Shown: positions 1 through 12,304 of the stretch, one piece after another | How the letters are laid out: the number at the start of each line of letters is the position of its first letter | Position numbering within the stretch: position 1 is the stretch's first letter | Origin: Haliotis asinina | Taxonomy: Eukaryota > Mollusca > Gastropoda > Lepetellida > Haliotidae | Length of the DNA: 64,000 bases | Direction: 5' to 3' | Assembly: GCF_037392515.1 (NCBI RefSeq) | Contig: NC_090291.1 | Span: 19,322,001-19,386,000 of the forward strand | Notes under the pieces: generated by a model | Databases searched by the model: none | Told to the model about the DNA's origin: nothing | The model's input: the letters and a program-made list of their open reading frames with translations, nothing else | Translations under genes and position numbers: made by a program

Positions 1-296
1 GTACTCGGGTACAAGCGACGACACCCAAACAAGGAAGACTAGTACAAGCAAACACAATCTTGTAACTTGAGAGGTTACATATACGTGTGTAATTATAATT
101 GGAAAAGCCCTGTTAGGTCACCCCCTGTTGCAATAAGTTGTGGTAGTGATGTCATTTATGATATAGGACCATTGTGATAAGCCCTCTCGAGTTAGCGTTG
201 GGAGAGTCGATTCCCTGACTTGAGGTAGAAGTGAACGTTATCAATATTTACCAGTGAACTCTCTGTGTAACGATTATCGACTGTACTGATATGTGG

Positions 297-440
297 AAGT
301 GAGTAAGTTCAATTTATGCCACTTTTAGCAATATTCAATCAATATCACTGCGGAAAAGGACTTTACACATAGTACCCGTGTGGGGAATAGAACCCCGGAC
401 TTTGGTGTGAACCCCTTAATCACCTGGACACCCTGCCGCC
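297..440 (-). repeat. tRNA-derived SINE (family S1), reverse orientation
   Basis: First of about sixteen copies. In forward orientation the family starts with a tRNA-like head (box A-like TAGTGGTTAAAGCGTTCGC, box B-like GGGTTCGATTCCCCACATGG). It continues through GTACAATGTGTGAAGCCCA and ends in GGAATATTGCTAAAAGCGGC followed by GTAAAACTAAACTCACTCAC. This copy runs from a degraded tail to a readable head complement with moderate divergence. A tRNA-derived SINE with an RNA polymerase III promoter is the best fit. It is not a functional tRNA because no cloverleaf closes. Confidence 0.8.
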
Positions 441-1108
441 AATCAGAGAAGCAACTTGATCAATAAACACTATGGAGCAATAACTGATCCAGTTTTGTTA
501 TAAATTGCTAAACAAACAAAAATCATATGTAGAATCAGTTTATATGCAATATATTTTGTTTACACAGGTTACGAATTCAAAGCAATGTAATTGAACTCTT
601 GTCATCATGGATAATTATATTTATCGTTACACTGGCATTTTTAAACGACAATTCAACGAGGTTAACGAAATTATAGTAAATAAAGCTTGCATGCTATTAG
701 AATTTATTGATACTATACTCGGTATTCAGAATGAAAAACAAAAAATTGTTAGTCCTTTTTTGAAAAAGGTTTGACTCTGAACAGTTGCCAGGAATATATT
801 TTTTTGTATTGCAAAGGCGTAACGAGATAACGCGGAACGTCATCGAGTCCACAAGCATTACATTAGCATATTCACTCGTCAACACCATCTTATGAGCCGG
901 TAAGGCCTATGTTGAGTCAACAACGGTTATTACTAGTGGTCGGCCTTTTCAGTCGCCCTTGCCAGCCGTTCGACCAATGTATCGCCTCCTACCCATCATA
1001 GGCTTTTGTGGGGTTGTTTGACTTGGGTGTGACAACCTAAAGTAATGGCTACCCTGCATTCATAGTATTCTCAAATGTTTACCAACTCCACGAAATGAAT
1101 AGTGCAGA

Positions 1109-1114
1109 TATATA
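1109..1114 (+). promoter_or_regulatory. TATA box of SPH-A
   Basis: TATATA lies 44 bases before the ATG of the SPH-A signal-peptide exon, a spacing that fits a short 5' leader. Inferred from position only. Confidence 0.45.
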
Positions 1115-1157
1115 CCGTATTTTGACAGATATTCCGCCCTGGTAAGCGAGAAAGAAG

Positions 1158-4100
1158 ATGGCGGCTATCAAACTGCTAACACTTGCCTTGGCCGTACAAG
1201 CCGTAAGGTCCGATTTTACAGGTGAGATTGGAACAATTTTCAATTTTAATATATGCGGAAAATATATTTAAATCACAACGCGATTCTTTTCTGCTGTTGA
1301 TAATGTTTTTCCGGACTGTAAGATTCTATGTGAGTATGGAAGGTGGTGATTCGCCGTCCAAACTGTTCGAGAAACCATTACGGAATATCGTATCATTCTT
1401 TAAATATTTATGTTTTAATATTTATGAATATCCTAGTGTTAATAGTTGACAAGCTGAAAACAGTTGGTTAAAAACAGTTTGCTTAGGATTAAGTTCTCGT
1501 CTCTTTCGGTATTTTAAAAAAACAACAACCTTGACTAATGACACGCTCTCTATACATTGTAACGGACATATTGGATAACAAAAAGTGTTTGTCCAGTTAG
1601 ACTGTTATAATGTCCAATTACGTTGTTAATTAGGTTAGGGATAGTGTGTAACAGATAACATAATGACAACCTTTGTACTGAACAAGGAAATTACTTCAAA
1701 TATATATCTTGGGTGTATTTAACTCGGTTTGACAATGTTATCTTTTAGATATTTTTTGAGAGTGTCGTAGTAGGGATAAATAAGTATCTTATTTGTTTAC
1801 CAAAACGTTCCCAAATCATGAAATGCTCCACTGCAAAAATATATTTTTCCGATGTAAAATGTGGTTACACAATGATGACCCTTCCCATATATCCGAAACA
1901 CAGGGGCGGTTGGGTAGTCTAGTGTTTACAGCGTTCACTCGTCTCGCCGAAGATCCTGGTTCGATTCCCCTCATGGATACAACATGTGAAGCCCATTTCT
2001 GAAGGAATATTGATGATAGCGGCGTAAAACCATTGTCACTCCGAAATACATCTGTTATCTTACTTTGTCTGTATGCTCAAATCCATCATATGTTCAGTTT
2101 GGAACGTATGCAATGCGTTATACGATCGTCAAACATGTCTGAGAGGTGTCACACGCAAACCTTTCCCAATACCACGTCCGATACCCTCCACCGTCATCAA
2201 CTTGGTCCTTGACTTGACTCACTGAATTTGCACATTACGCATCACGTTTGGAAAGTTGCCCTTGCAGAACAAGGAGCTGTATTGACTTGAAAATATACGC
2301 ATTCTGGTACAGTTATCAAGTTGATTTTTTATTAAAAACGTGATTCTGAGTAAGTATTTATGAAGTAATGGAAGCATGACGATGCCCTGACTTACTTTTT
2401 CATAAAAACGAAACAAGGAAGATGCTATGTAAACAACTCTTTGTTAGTGTTTTGAAAAGCATGATGGACAACGCACCAGACAATGTCACCCCATCCCTCC
2501 TCTTGTATTGAGCAAGTGTATGAAGCTTCTCGCTTCAGTTAGCAACAGGCTTTTAAGTTAAAACGTGATATTTGTGAGTCAGACCCACCTAGTAAGCACA
2601 CAGTGCTGTGAATGACAACATGACGCTTAAGAAAGCACCTCGCTATGTGGACATGATCGACGTATATGCAGGCAAATGTAGATTTAGACGAACGTCGTTC
2701 TACAAAAACGTAGTCATGAAAATATTTTGACGGCAATGGCAAGGTTCTTCTGTCAAGATACATTCAGATGGAAGATTTTAGCTATTACGACATCATTTTA
2801 GAAGTGTTTATCGTACTCATCAATGAAAACACAAAAATTTCTTTGGGGGGTCGGCAATAAAATTTATAGGTCGGTCTGAAAATGGGAAACGGAATATAAA
2901 CATGATGTCCTTGCCTCGATATATTTACGGCACAAATGCTACAATATACCATGGTTTATGAGCAAATGAGTCTTAGAGAAATGTTTAAAGTCTTTCACCA
3001 GCTCTTCACATGCAATGGACAGAATTTCTTTTGAAGTCCTAAATAAACGGAAAACGTGTCTTGGTTATCTACTTTCGTTGAATGGTCATGTGAAATGGTG
3101 GTGTGGTTTAATATTTTTGTTTTCTGGGCTATATCAAGAACATTTGTATGTGACGTATTATTGTAAAAGGGGCTGTGATAATAGTAATGTAAATTTTTGT
3201 GCCATTTCTTTTAATCCAACGCGATCTGCTCTCAGGTGTTACATTATTACCCCGACGGCATTGTCCTTGCTAAGCGCTAAGCGAGAACGTATAGGTCCGT
3301 ACATCCGCCTCTCGGGTACCCATTTTAAACAGTTGGGAGGGTTGATTGCAACGTGGACCAAGTTCCTTGTCCAGGAACACAACACAGGATGAGACCCACG
3401 TCACAAATTGTCGGTGCCTCCACCGGGATTCTATGACCTGGGTTACTGTGTGCACAGCATTCAAATAATGTGATGTTTTATCCACCCTGGCAATCAAAAC
3501 ACTCACTGTTTGGGTCAGTGAGTCGGTCAGTTGAGTTTGGTTTAAAGACTGGATTCAAGAATACTTTACCAGAACTACGGTATGCCCCCGTACTTCGGTC
3601 CTGGCGATAAGAGAGAGGTACAATGTCAGTACCAGGGGGTCATTGGAACTTTACCGTAGTTCCTCCAGCAGCCACAGGGCGATGATCTTCGTTCAATAGG
3701 TTTATTAAGACTGTGTTGCTGGTCAGCCCAAACTATGGTCACCCAGTAAGACTTCAGCCACAAAGCTCCGGTCGTAATCCAAATGCTGGTGCTTTTTAAG
3801 ATAATTTCTCAGACGATTCCATCTGACAAACACCAAGAGTGGGAGCGCACTAGGCTCCCGACTTTAGGCTTTGCTACCGCTTATAGCTGGGTCCCGACGC
3901 CCTTCTCCCTTTTCCCATTGGTCACCAACCTGTAACCCTGACTATCCCCCCCCCCCCCCCCCCCCCCACACACACACCTTTATCACCTGTTATTATTTAT
4001 ATTAATTATAGATGATTGTAACAATAATCATCATTTCGTGTCTATAATATTAGGATCTACACCAAGACCTCACTAAATGTCACTATAGAAAGTAATTCCC

Positions 4101-7100
4101 CAATTTGTATCATAAGATAATCAGATATATCACCTGTAACATATGATATTAATCATGGTAAGAATCTCTTAATAATAGTAGTCCCCTTGTCACGAGAATT
4201 TCCCAAAGCATGATGCGCTGCTCGAAGCGCCCACACAGTTTGTGTATTGCTATTACCTCTGACAATCCGGGCTGCCTGTTTGGAGCTGGAAGGTTATAGT
4301 CACATGGATATCGGGATTGATTTATTTGCTGTGTCATCAATATTTCAGTGTGTACGGTTCTCTATCGTGATGGCGTTTGTTACGAAGGAGGCTGTCCCAG
4401 GGGAACTGTCAGGCAGGCTGATACGTTTTTCAGCTTCGTAGCTTGCAGGACCGGCTTTGCATGTTGTACTGGAACACGTGAGTAATGGACTTTGGTGAAC
4501 TGTCATCACCGACAGTTACCGTGTTGTTAAAAATACGATGCTTGTGAGATAACACTGAGCATGCGTCACCCCTCTTCGTAACCTGCAAGACCAGAATATC
4601 CGGGTTCGAACTGATGTTCAGCGATCCATGCTTATTCGAGGAGTAACGATGATTGGTTGGTCAGGCTCGCTGACAGGATTGACACATGTCATCTGTTCCC
4701 AATTTTCCAGGTGGATGCTCATGCTGTTGATCACTGGATTGTCTGATTCAGACTCCATTATTTACACATCGCAGTCACATAGCTGGAATATTGCTCAGTA
4801 GTGCGTTAAACAAAAACACCCGTAACTCTGCAAAAAACAATGTGCATAAGCCCTTTAAGTACATGAACAGAATCAGAATTGTGATTCATTTTATATACCT
4901 AACTTATCTGAAGATATGACCTGTGAAGGTCCGGGGTAGATGCTTGCCATAAAAGGCGACTGTGCTTGTCGTAAGAGGCGACTAACGGGATCGGGTGGTC
5001 AGGTTCGCTGACTTGGTTGACACATATCATCGGTTCCCAACTGCGCAGATCGATACTCATGTTGTTGATCACTGGATTGTCTGGTCCAGACTCGATTATT
5101 TACAGACCGCCGCCATATAACTGGAATATTGCTGAGTTTGGCGTAAAACTCAACTCACTCACTCACTATGCAGATACACGTAAGATATCAACCGAACTAC
5201 ATACCCATTCAGTCGGGTCAATTCGTTACGCGACATGTTTGCTCTGTTGCGCTTAGATCCTATCCCAAAAGTTACTATATTTTGAGAGTGATATTGAAGA
5301 AATACAGGCATTGCATGAACAAGACCGTGACTTGTAGTGATAGGTGTCTTATTCTATAATGGCATTATCTTCACGGGCTATAGGATGATTCACAATCGGC
5401 AAATATGTATACGCGAAGTCAGTTTCAATAACAACAATAGCTTTTTCTAAGTCTATTTCTCACATTCTTCATTGTTCTTACGCATTTACATACATTACAA
5501 ACATTATATGATAACATATAGTGGTTTATTCGGGACTTTAAAAACAGTTCGCTATATCCCTTCGTTTCGTTATATCCGTGTTCGTTATAAAAGTATTCTG
5601 CTGTAGTAGCAAAAACCATTTATTATAGATTATTGCGAAAGAGCTTCACGATGGACCTGTAGGTTTTTTTGGTTTGTTTGTTTTTGTTTTGTTTTGTTTT
5701 TTTGTGGGTTTTTTTGTTTTGTTTTTTTGTTTTTTGTTTTATATTTTATTCATTTCAGTGAGGCAGATACATTTTCGTGTGAGATATGGATGTACATGAG
5801 ACTTGTAACAGTAACAACACCATATAATACCATATTCAGACAAGCAATATTCATTTCAGAGAGGAGGCTACACAACTGCAATTACCGTTATGCGAGAGTA
5901 TGGATGTACATGGATACTGTCACCATACTGGCCTAATATATTTCTGTTTCATAATGGCAGTGTATACTTATTCAAATAGAATGCATTCAAGACATGAAAA
6001 GTAGTTCGTAACACACCCAGAATGAAAACGAACATTCAGGCTACATAACATTTAGGTAGTCATGTAGTGTAATATGGGTACAACCAACATGACATTAGCA
6101 TGACAGGGACACTGGGTAATAAGTTACGTCAGAGAATAGCACCACTTACATATCGAAGATACATGTGGCGGGTAATTATACTGCACCTCTAGAAACAAAT
6201 AGGCGTGCCGTTGGTTAACGCCACGCCGGAGATCCGGGTTCGATTTGCACATGATTGCTATGTATGAAACCCATTTCAAGTTTGTCCCCCGACGCGAAAT
6301 TGCTGAAATATACTTACTTTCTTTATAGCGCTGGCTAGTTGTGCAAACGAGGACAACTGTGGTGTATGGGGACCTACTGCTCGATTAGCTTTTTCTAGAG
6401 ACAACCAACCAAAGCAAGCTCCCTGGCAGGCATCACTTCGACGCATGAGAGGACCCAATCTCCCCAAAACTCTGGGTAACTCACTTCATGGCGCTGGCGG
6501 AGTTCTATTTCAAAAGAATTGGGTTCTCACGGACTGTGCAGCACTTATGAGGTATGCATACACTGTCGTAGAAACACATGTGTTACAAAGTGGAGAACTC
6601 GTAAAGATTCAGATTAAAATTGGTCTTCAGAGGCCCATGCTTGTCGGAAGAGTAACGGGACTGGTTGGTCACACTCGCTGACATGACTGACACATGCTTT
6701 CGTTTCCCAGTTCAATAGATCGATGAAGATGCTGATGATAGCTGGATTGTCTGGCCCAGACTTCATCTTTTTCATATGGAATATTTCTGAGTGCGGTGTT
6801 TAACAAGCATATTTGCAAGACCCGTGCGAAACATCCAGAAGTGCATCTTTGTAATATCTGTGTATTTGGAGTTGCTAAAGATTTAACTACTGTGCTTAGC
6901 GAGAACTTCTCGATTATCTGCCGAAATAGAATCCAGCTGATGTAACATACGAAACAGAGGTAAAAACACATCAGTTGATCCCTGTGTTATTGATGGCAAA
7001 GTCATGTCCAATTCAACATGTTCCAATTCACTCTCTCAATATTAATAAATACAGAGAGGAAGAAACCATAATAATTGTACCAAAGTGTTCAATAGGCGTC

Positions 7101-9824
7101 TTTATAAATATCCAACCTGTTCAGGTGTAAATCTACCTCTGTTTCCAGTGTAGGAAGACGTGATGTCGACGAAACATATCAAGATAGAATGGTTGTTGTT
7201 TTGGGTGAATACAACATTTCTTCTCCCGAGATTTACAATGGCGTTCAGCAGGAACAGGTCCGTCAAGTGAAGAACGTGTATTTTCATCCTGCCTACAAAT
7301 ACAACGTAACGTCAACATTTGGAGACCTTTTGATTGACTACAGCAACACGAACAACCAGGACTCCTTTCAAGGTGCTTCTGCTGCAAATGTTCTTTAAAC
7401 GTATTAACATTTAGAAATATCGCTTAGTGGGGTCATATTGGGAGATATTTGTAGTTTATATTCATCGTGATACGGAATTGATTTTTTCAAGAATCGTGTT
7501 GTTTTGATTTCGAAAGAGGGTAAAATGGTGTACAATTTTACTGACCTCTTTTGTTTTCGGAAATTAATTCACAAAGACGTGTTGGTCTTGTACTTCCGTG
7601 AAAAGAGTAAAGTTAACTATCAATGTCCTCGACTAACTCATGACTCATTTGGTTTTTGACGACATGGTTTCTTATTGGTCACATTTGTACTGATATTCTA
7701 TCTGTACAATTCGTATCTCGTCGTCATATTCATCTATTTTTACTGTTTCTTCTACTAGTATTTTGACCTTATTTGTAATGTTCTATTTGCACTATTTATC
7801 TGTGTTCTCTAATGAATTATTAGTTCTGTTTTTGTAACGTTCTATTTGCACTATTTATCTGTGTTCTCTAATGAATTATTAGTTCTGTTTTTGTAACGTT
7901 CTATTTGCACTATTTATCTGTGTTCTCTAATGAATTATTAGTTCTGTTTTTGTAACGTTCTATTTGCACTATTTATCTGTGTTCTCTAATGAATTATTAG
8001 TTCTGTTTTTGTAACGTTCTATTTGCACTATTTATCTGTGTTCTCTAATGAATTATTAGTTCTGTTTTTGTAACGTTCTATTTGCACTATTTATCTGTGT
8101 TCTCTAATGAATTATTAGTTCTGTTTTTGTAACGTTCTATTTGCACTATTTATCTGTGTTCTCTAATGAATTATTAGTTCTGTTTTTGTAACGTTCTATT
8201 TGCACTATTTATCTGTGTTCTCTAATGAATTATTAGTTCTGTTTTTGTAACGTTCTATTTGCACTATTTATCTGTATTTACACTTTAGTTATATGTATGG
8301 TTTACAGTAATGTTATGTTTAAGCTATTGTTCTATGTTCACTGTGTATCTATATTTACTATGAGTGAGTGAGTTAATATTTAACGTCACATCGGCAATAT
8401 CTCAGCCATATCGTGCCGAGAACCATAAATATTATACATAATAGTGAATCGTAAAAATGTCAACGAAGGACACTAAAACAACTAGATTATTACAGATAGA
8501 TTTTTAAAACCAGTAATTAATTCTAAAACAGTTTAATAGTAGAGGACGATACATATAAAACGCGGGTTATAGATCGATATTTACTAAGACTTATTTGTAC
8601 TGTTTATAGTAATTCTATTTGTACTACTTCCGCTGTTGTTGTACTTGCAGCAAACTCCTTCTGTATGATCGAGTTAACTGATTCCGTTACGTACAATGAT
8701 TGGGTGAGGCCAATATGTCTGCCGAGTTCAGATGTGTGCACCCAGAGTGAATCCTGCAGAGTTACCGGATGGGGAATAACGGAAGATGAAAGTGAGTCAC
8801 AATGCCAAACAACAATAGCAATAACAACAACAATACTAATAACCAAATGTCACGCTTTGCATTCCTAGTACACTGTCGTCAGGCTCACCATTGTTCTCGG
8901 TGCCCTTTGTTTGGTACCTCCTGATCTCTTGGCGCAGATTTTTACCGGGAGCACAGCCCTTCTGACACTCTTGGTAATGCATAAGGCTGCAGTCATGGAA
9001 GTCTTCATATTTTTCGGAATGTTCTTGGTGGGTCCGGCTGGACAGCGTTTCCAAGGAGAAGGATCACCCAAACCCTCACTTTTGCTTACTACTTTTTATC
9101 TGTCAAACATAATCGCAACACACTTTCAAAATCTACACAAATTACATATTTTGTTCATTTGTCTAATGTCAGGACTGAAGGACCTTCTTCAAGTCGCTTA
9201 CCTAAACTCGTTCAGCAAAGCTGCATGTGAAGCTATTGTCTACTACACCACAGCATCCAACGCATCATTCCCAAGCAACACCAAGTGTGCCCAAAATATA
9301 GCTACGACCTACTCTTGTGTGGTAAGAAAGATTCATTACCAAAGTCAGTTAGTCGTCATCTTTACTACTGACGTGTCTCTTTCTCGAGGTATTTTATAAT
9401 TCCCCCAAACGTATTTAATGCCCTTTAACGTAACGCATATTTTGCACAAAAGGGGCGAAATCTATTCCCTCCTCATAGAGGCGATGGGGTAGAGTAAGGT
9501 TAAAGCGTCCGCTTTTCACGCTGAAGAGCCAGGTTTGATTCCCCATTTGGGTACAATGTGTGAAGCCAATATTTGGTGTCCCCCGCCGTGAATATTGCTA
9601 AATGCATCGTAAAAACAAACACATTTATGACCGACACCTATATTCTCCTGTTCCAGGGTGACTACGGGGGACCATTTGCCTGTGATGACCCCACAAACAA
9701 TTACAGAACCACCCTGCAAGGTTTGATGACCACTCGTATCCCGTGTGAGAGCAGCACCATTCTCGTATCGGATGTTCCTAAAGTTATAAACTGGGTTTGG
9801 GACACATGCACCGCAGCCCAGTAA
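1158..9824 (+). CDS. SPH-A: secreted, catalytically dead trypsin-like serine protease homolog
   Basis: Six exons: 1158-1221, 6329-6551, 7149-7372, 8651-8791, 9173-9321, 9657-9824. Phases agree throughout and give 322 residues. Exon 1 is a signal peptide (MAAIKLLTLALAVQAVRS). Exon 2 starts the protease-like domain after a two-Cys stretch; the activation site reads TAR-LAFS instead of R-IVGG, followed by APWQASL. The catalytic-His motif WVLTAAHC is WVLTDCAA, so His is replaced. The Asp strand survives as GDLLID. Exon 4 carries the core motif CRVTGWGIT. In exon 6 the catalytic-Ser motif GDSGGP is GDYGGP, so Ser is Tyr. Such homologs act outside the cell as cofactors, binders or decoys; which applies here is unknown. 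Unlike its neighbours it has no clip-like module. Intron 1 is 5.1 kb and full of repeats. An ATTAAA at about 10112 is a possible poly(A) signal. Confidence 0.86.
1903..2030 (+). repeat. SINE S1 in SPH-A intron 1
   Basis: Head begins GGGGCGGTTGGGTAG and the tail ends GCGGCGTAAAAC. The middle is shortened, with GAAGGAATATTG following GCCCATTTCT directly. Confidence 0.8.
2031..4589. other. SPH-A intron 1, left part, no exon seen
   Basis: AT-rich intron sequence. It contains a short inverted pair (3572-3582 and 3652-3662, GAACTACGGTA and its complement) within an unclassified, probably repetitive block around 3270-3920. A C-homopolymer running into (CA)n lies at about 3946-3976. Long frames such as 3015-3392 show no domain. 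Confidence 0.4.
4590..4815 (+). repeat. 260-bp interspersed repeat (family R2), degraded
   Basis: The family reads GTGAAGGTCCGGGGTAGA, a GTCGTAAGAGGCGACTAACG block, GGTCAGGCTCGCTGACTTGG, TTGACACATGTCATCGGTTC, a GATCGATGCTCATG block, CACTGGATTGTCTGGTCCAG, ATATAGCTGGAATATTGCTG, then the GGCGTAAAACT..CTCACTCACT tail. This copy lacks the first part and is clearly diverged. Confidence 0.75.
4920..5168 (+). repeat. R2 repeat, near full length
   Basis: Runs from GACCTGTGAAGGTCCGGGG to the (ACTC)n tail. One of the better preserved copies in the window. Confidence 0.85.
5660..5745 (+). repeat. T/G-rich low-complexity tract
   Basis: Runs of T broken by G (TTTTG-like units). The Phe-rich frame reading through it is an artefact. 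Confidence 0.8.
6203..6310 (+). repeat. SINE S1, truncated, next to SPH-A exon 2
   Basis: The tRNA-like head is damaged (GTGCCGTTGGTTAACGCC) but GATCCGGGTTCGATT and the tail GAAATTGCTGAAATA are readable. It ends 18 bases before the first base of exon 2, so the sequence used to recognise the splice acceptor lies at its edge. Confidence 0.7.
6637..6802 (+). repeat. R2 repeat, partial
   Basis: Starts in CATGCTTGTCGGAAGAG shortly after SPH-A exon 2 and ends at GGAATATTTCTGAGTGCGG. Both ends are missing. Confidence 0.75.
7775..8275 (+). repeat. 59-bp minisatellite, about 8.5 copies
   Basis: The unit contains GTAACGTTCTATTTGCACTA and TTATCTGTGTTCTCTAATG, starting at 7775, 7834, 7893 and every 59 bases to 8247. 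Inner copies look identical, so the array is young or kept uniform. It lies in SPH-A intron 3. Confidence 0.95.
8357..8430 (-). repeat. R2 tail fragment, reverse
   Basis: Only the tail end remains: GAGTGAGTGAGTTAATATTT, then a TAACGTCACATCGGCAATAT block. Confidence 0.6.
9478..9616 (+). repeat. SINE S1 next to SPH-A last exon
   Basis: Head GCGATGGGGTAGAGTAAGG and box B-like GGTTTGATTCCCCATTTGG are readable, as is the tail GAATATTGCTAAATGCATCG. It ends about 40 bases before the splice acceptor of exon 6. Confidence 0.8.
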
Positions 9825-11010
9825 ACACCCGGAGGACATCCTTCACCTCCAGCATCTTCAAAGTCTTTCAGCGGAATTGAGGACGGATTGTCATTGTAAT
9901 CAACGACGAACGATGTTTCAACACTGAACCTTTACGGATAAATTCGTTTATTTAATTTGATCTGTTTCTTATGCATTGGGCAACCGTTTCAGAAGCTTAA
10001 AACACACTCGAGATAACTGAACTATTAGGATGGGCCATGACCTAATCCGATGCAGCCAGAATGTACCATTCCTTTCAAAGCAGACTGAAATTCTTTTTCT
10101 GCACATTTGTGTATTAAAGCTTTGACGTTTATAAGTGAATGTGAGTCAACTGTCTTCAATTCCATTTGTGTGTGTGACAGAGAACGGTCACACCTTGCGG
10201 AAAGTTTCCAATCAAAGGGCCCCCTTGAACATAATTCCAAAGTATTGATTCCAAAATCAAATATTTTTTCTTGGGTTAATCAGAAAGTATCATGAAATGA
10301 TTTTAGGATTTAACTGGGGATCGAAATGTAGCATATACATGTATGTGTACTATTATCTGTATATTCATAGCGGTATTAGCCGTTTTTTCTGTTAAAAACG
10401 TCTTTCTATATGTCTAGTTGGGCCTCCTTGTTATTATACGGTGTAAAGATCGAATTAGCCAAAATAGTATGTGGATGTTTTCGAAATCACCCTTTTTATG
10501 ACTGCCATTTTAATTTCAAGGGAACGTTAGAGGTAAAACTCCATTCATAGATCCATTCATATCACGCCACATTCCATTTACACCCTCGCACACTCGATGA
10601 CCAGGAGAGTAGAGATCAGCACCAGTTCATAGTAAAACCTTTGTAAATGTCCGTTTCTCGACCAGACATAACCTAATATGTGCCTGTTTATAACTTTAAT
10701 GAGTCCATTTCTATGGCGCCAGTTCCAAACAAAATGTGGAGGCTCAGAGCGCAATAAATATGCTGCAATATGAACTCTGTCAGTGGGACACAACACAGAA
10801 GGCAGTAGATTTTAGGCAGAAGACATCAGGTTTGACCGATGAGACTTGAAAAACGAGTTTGTTCCATAGATCTGCAGCGTTATTATTAACAAATCATTTC
10901 AGGTTTGTTTTGGAATATGGAAGAGATGCTGGTCTGTATCTCGAAGGACTCAGGATGGGTTACATATTGGTGTGAGTTCGATAATTTATTATAGGTCAGA
11001 TAAATGGTAG

Positions 11011-11180
11011 CAAAGGGAGTGAGTGAGTGAGTTTAGTTTTACGCCGCACTCAGCAATATTCCAGTCTATACCAAAGGCTTGAACTAAACTCGTGCTTGTA
11101 CAGGAAGTCACTTTACAGTCTGGAGTGAGTTAGTGAGTTCAGTTTTATGTCGCTTTCAGCAATGTTGAAAGCCATTGTAG
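11011..11180 (-). repeat. Two R2 tail fragments, reverse
   Basis: Two successive pieces start GAGTGAGTGAGTTTAGTTTT (about 11015) and GAGTGAGTTAGTGAGTTCAG (about 11123). Each fades after the CAGCAATATTCCAG block. Confidence 0.65.
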
Positions 11181-11340
11181 GGCTACTCAGTCAATCCCAA
11201 TCACTGGCTTCAGAGTATCAATTAGCTTCTCATGATCAATATATACTGTCTGGCAGAAGCAGAGAGGGATATGACAGACAACCGTATTTACACAGACAGA
11301 GAATGGGATTCGGCAGTGCGTACTTGCGGATACAAACAGG

Positions 11341-11754
11341 CTGAAGAAGCGTCAACAACAGGAAATAGACTGAAACAGTGTATATTGCGCAGACTGAAGA
11401 AGCGCCAACAACAGGAAATAGACTGAAACAGTGTATATTGCGCAGACTGAAGAGGCGCCAACAACAGGAAATAGACTGAAACAGTGTATATTGCGCAGAC
11501 TGAAGAGGCGCCAACAACAGGAAATAGACTGAAACAGTGTATATTGCGCAGACTGAAGAGGCGCCAACAACAGGAAATAGACTGAAACAGTGTATATTGC
11601 GCAGACTGAAGAGGCGCCAACAACAGGAAATAGACTGAAACAGTGTATATTGCGCAGACTGAAGAGGCGCCAACAACAGGAAATAGACTGAAACAGTGTA
11701 TATTGCGCAGACTGAAGAGGCGCCAACAACAGGAAATAGACTGAAACAGTGTAT
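11341..11754 (+). repeat. 53-bp minisatellite, about 8 copies
   Basis: The unit contains CTGAAGAGGCGCCAACAACA and GGAAATAGACTGAAACAGTG, starting at 11341, 11394, 11447 and every 53 bases. Because 53 is not a multiple of three and the unit lacks reverse-strand stops, all three minus frames stay open here. Those frames are artefacts. Confidence 0.95.
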
Positions 11755-12174
11755 GGTGCAGTGTCTACTATGTAGGGTGCAAACCAAGATAGAGTAGCAA
11801 GGTGTACTTGTGTGTCGATATTGTCTGAATAGAGTGTACTCGTGTCGAGATAGACTGTACCTGCAGATTTCGATTTAGCCACTGGTTCAGAGATACGCTT
11901 CCCTTTAACTAAGCGCTCATTTAACCATATTCGTTTATGATCGATTCAATACACTCAGCTTCGTTCTCTAACGATAACATCACTCCCAAGTTGAACCAAA
12001 ACAAATCATTGGTTCAAATCATTTAAGAATCATGCAACCACCGTTTTCATGACCAGTCCGTAAAGCATAAATAAATCACAAAGACACATACAGCTACCTC
12101 AGCCCACTTGCCAAATAATCCATTTCAATGAACAGAAATACAAACACCCCATAACGTGTATTCCAAGCCAAAGC

Positions 12175-12180
12175 TTTATT
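12175..12180 (-). terminator. Poly(A) signal of SPH-C
   Basis: AATAAA on the minus strand, about 125 bases past the SPH-C stop codon. Confidence 0.6.
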
Positions 12181-12304
12181 TATGACAATTGATCAAATAT
12201 TAGATTTGATTCACAGGTAAAGTTTCAGCAAAACATTTAACAAAACGGTAATACAAAGTCGAGTTGAGCATATCCATATGTGTGCTGGGGACTTGCAGAT
12301 GTTA

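Larger units (their letters stand above)
1..1157. other. Upstream non-coding region of SPH-A
   Basis: No convincing exon is visible on either strand. The stretch is AT-rich and holds one reverse-oriented SINE (297-440) and, near its right end, the presumptive core promoter of SPH-A. The short open frames here have no signal peptide, domain or splice context. Confidence 0.6.
9825..12304. other. Region between the convergent 3' ends of SPH-A and SPH-C
   Basis: No gene seen. Holds the 3' untranslated parts of both genes, two short R2 tail fragments and a 53-bp minisatellite. TTTATT at 12175-12180 is the reverse-strand AATAAA of SPH-C. Confidence 0.55.

Noticed and set aside
7775-8275. CRISPR-like array
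   Set aside because: Units are contiguous with no unique spacers, in a eukaryotic intron; it is a minisatellite.
1158-9824. Active trypsin or chymotrypsin
   Set aside because: Both the His and Ser motifs are replaced, and the same holds for the other three protease-like genes.
11236-11882. Long minus-strand frames (up to 183 codons) with a repeating Cys/Ser/Phe pattern
   Set aside because: They are three frames of one 53-bp minisatellite whose unit lacks minus-strand stops; no signal peptide, splice context or family.
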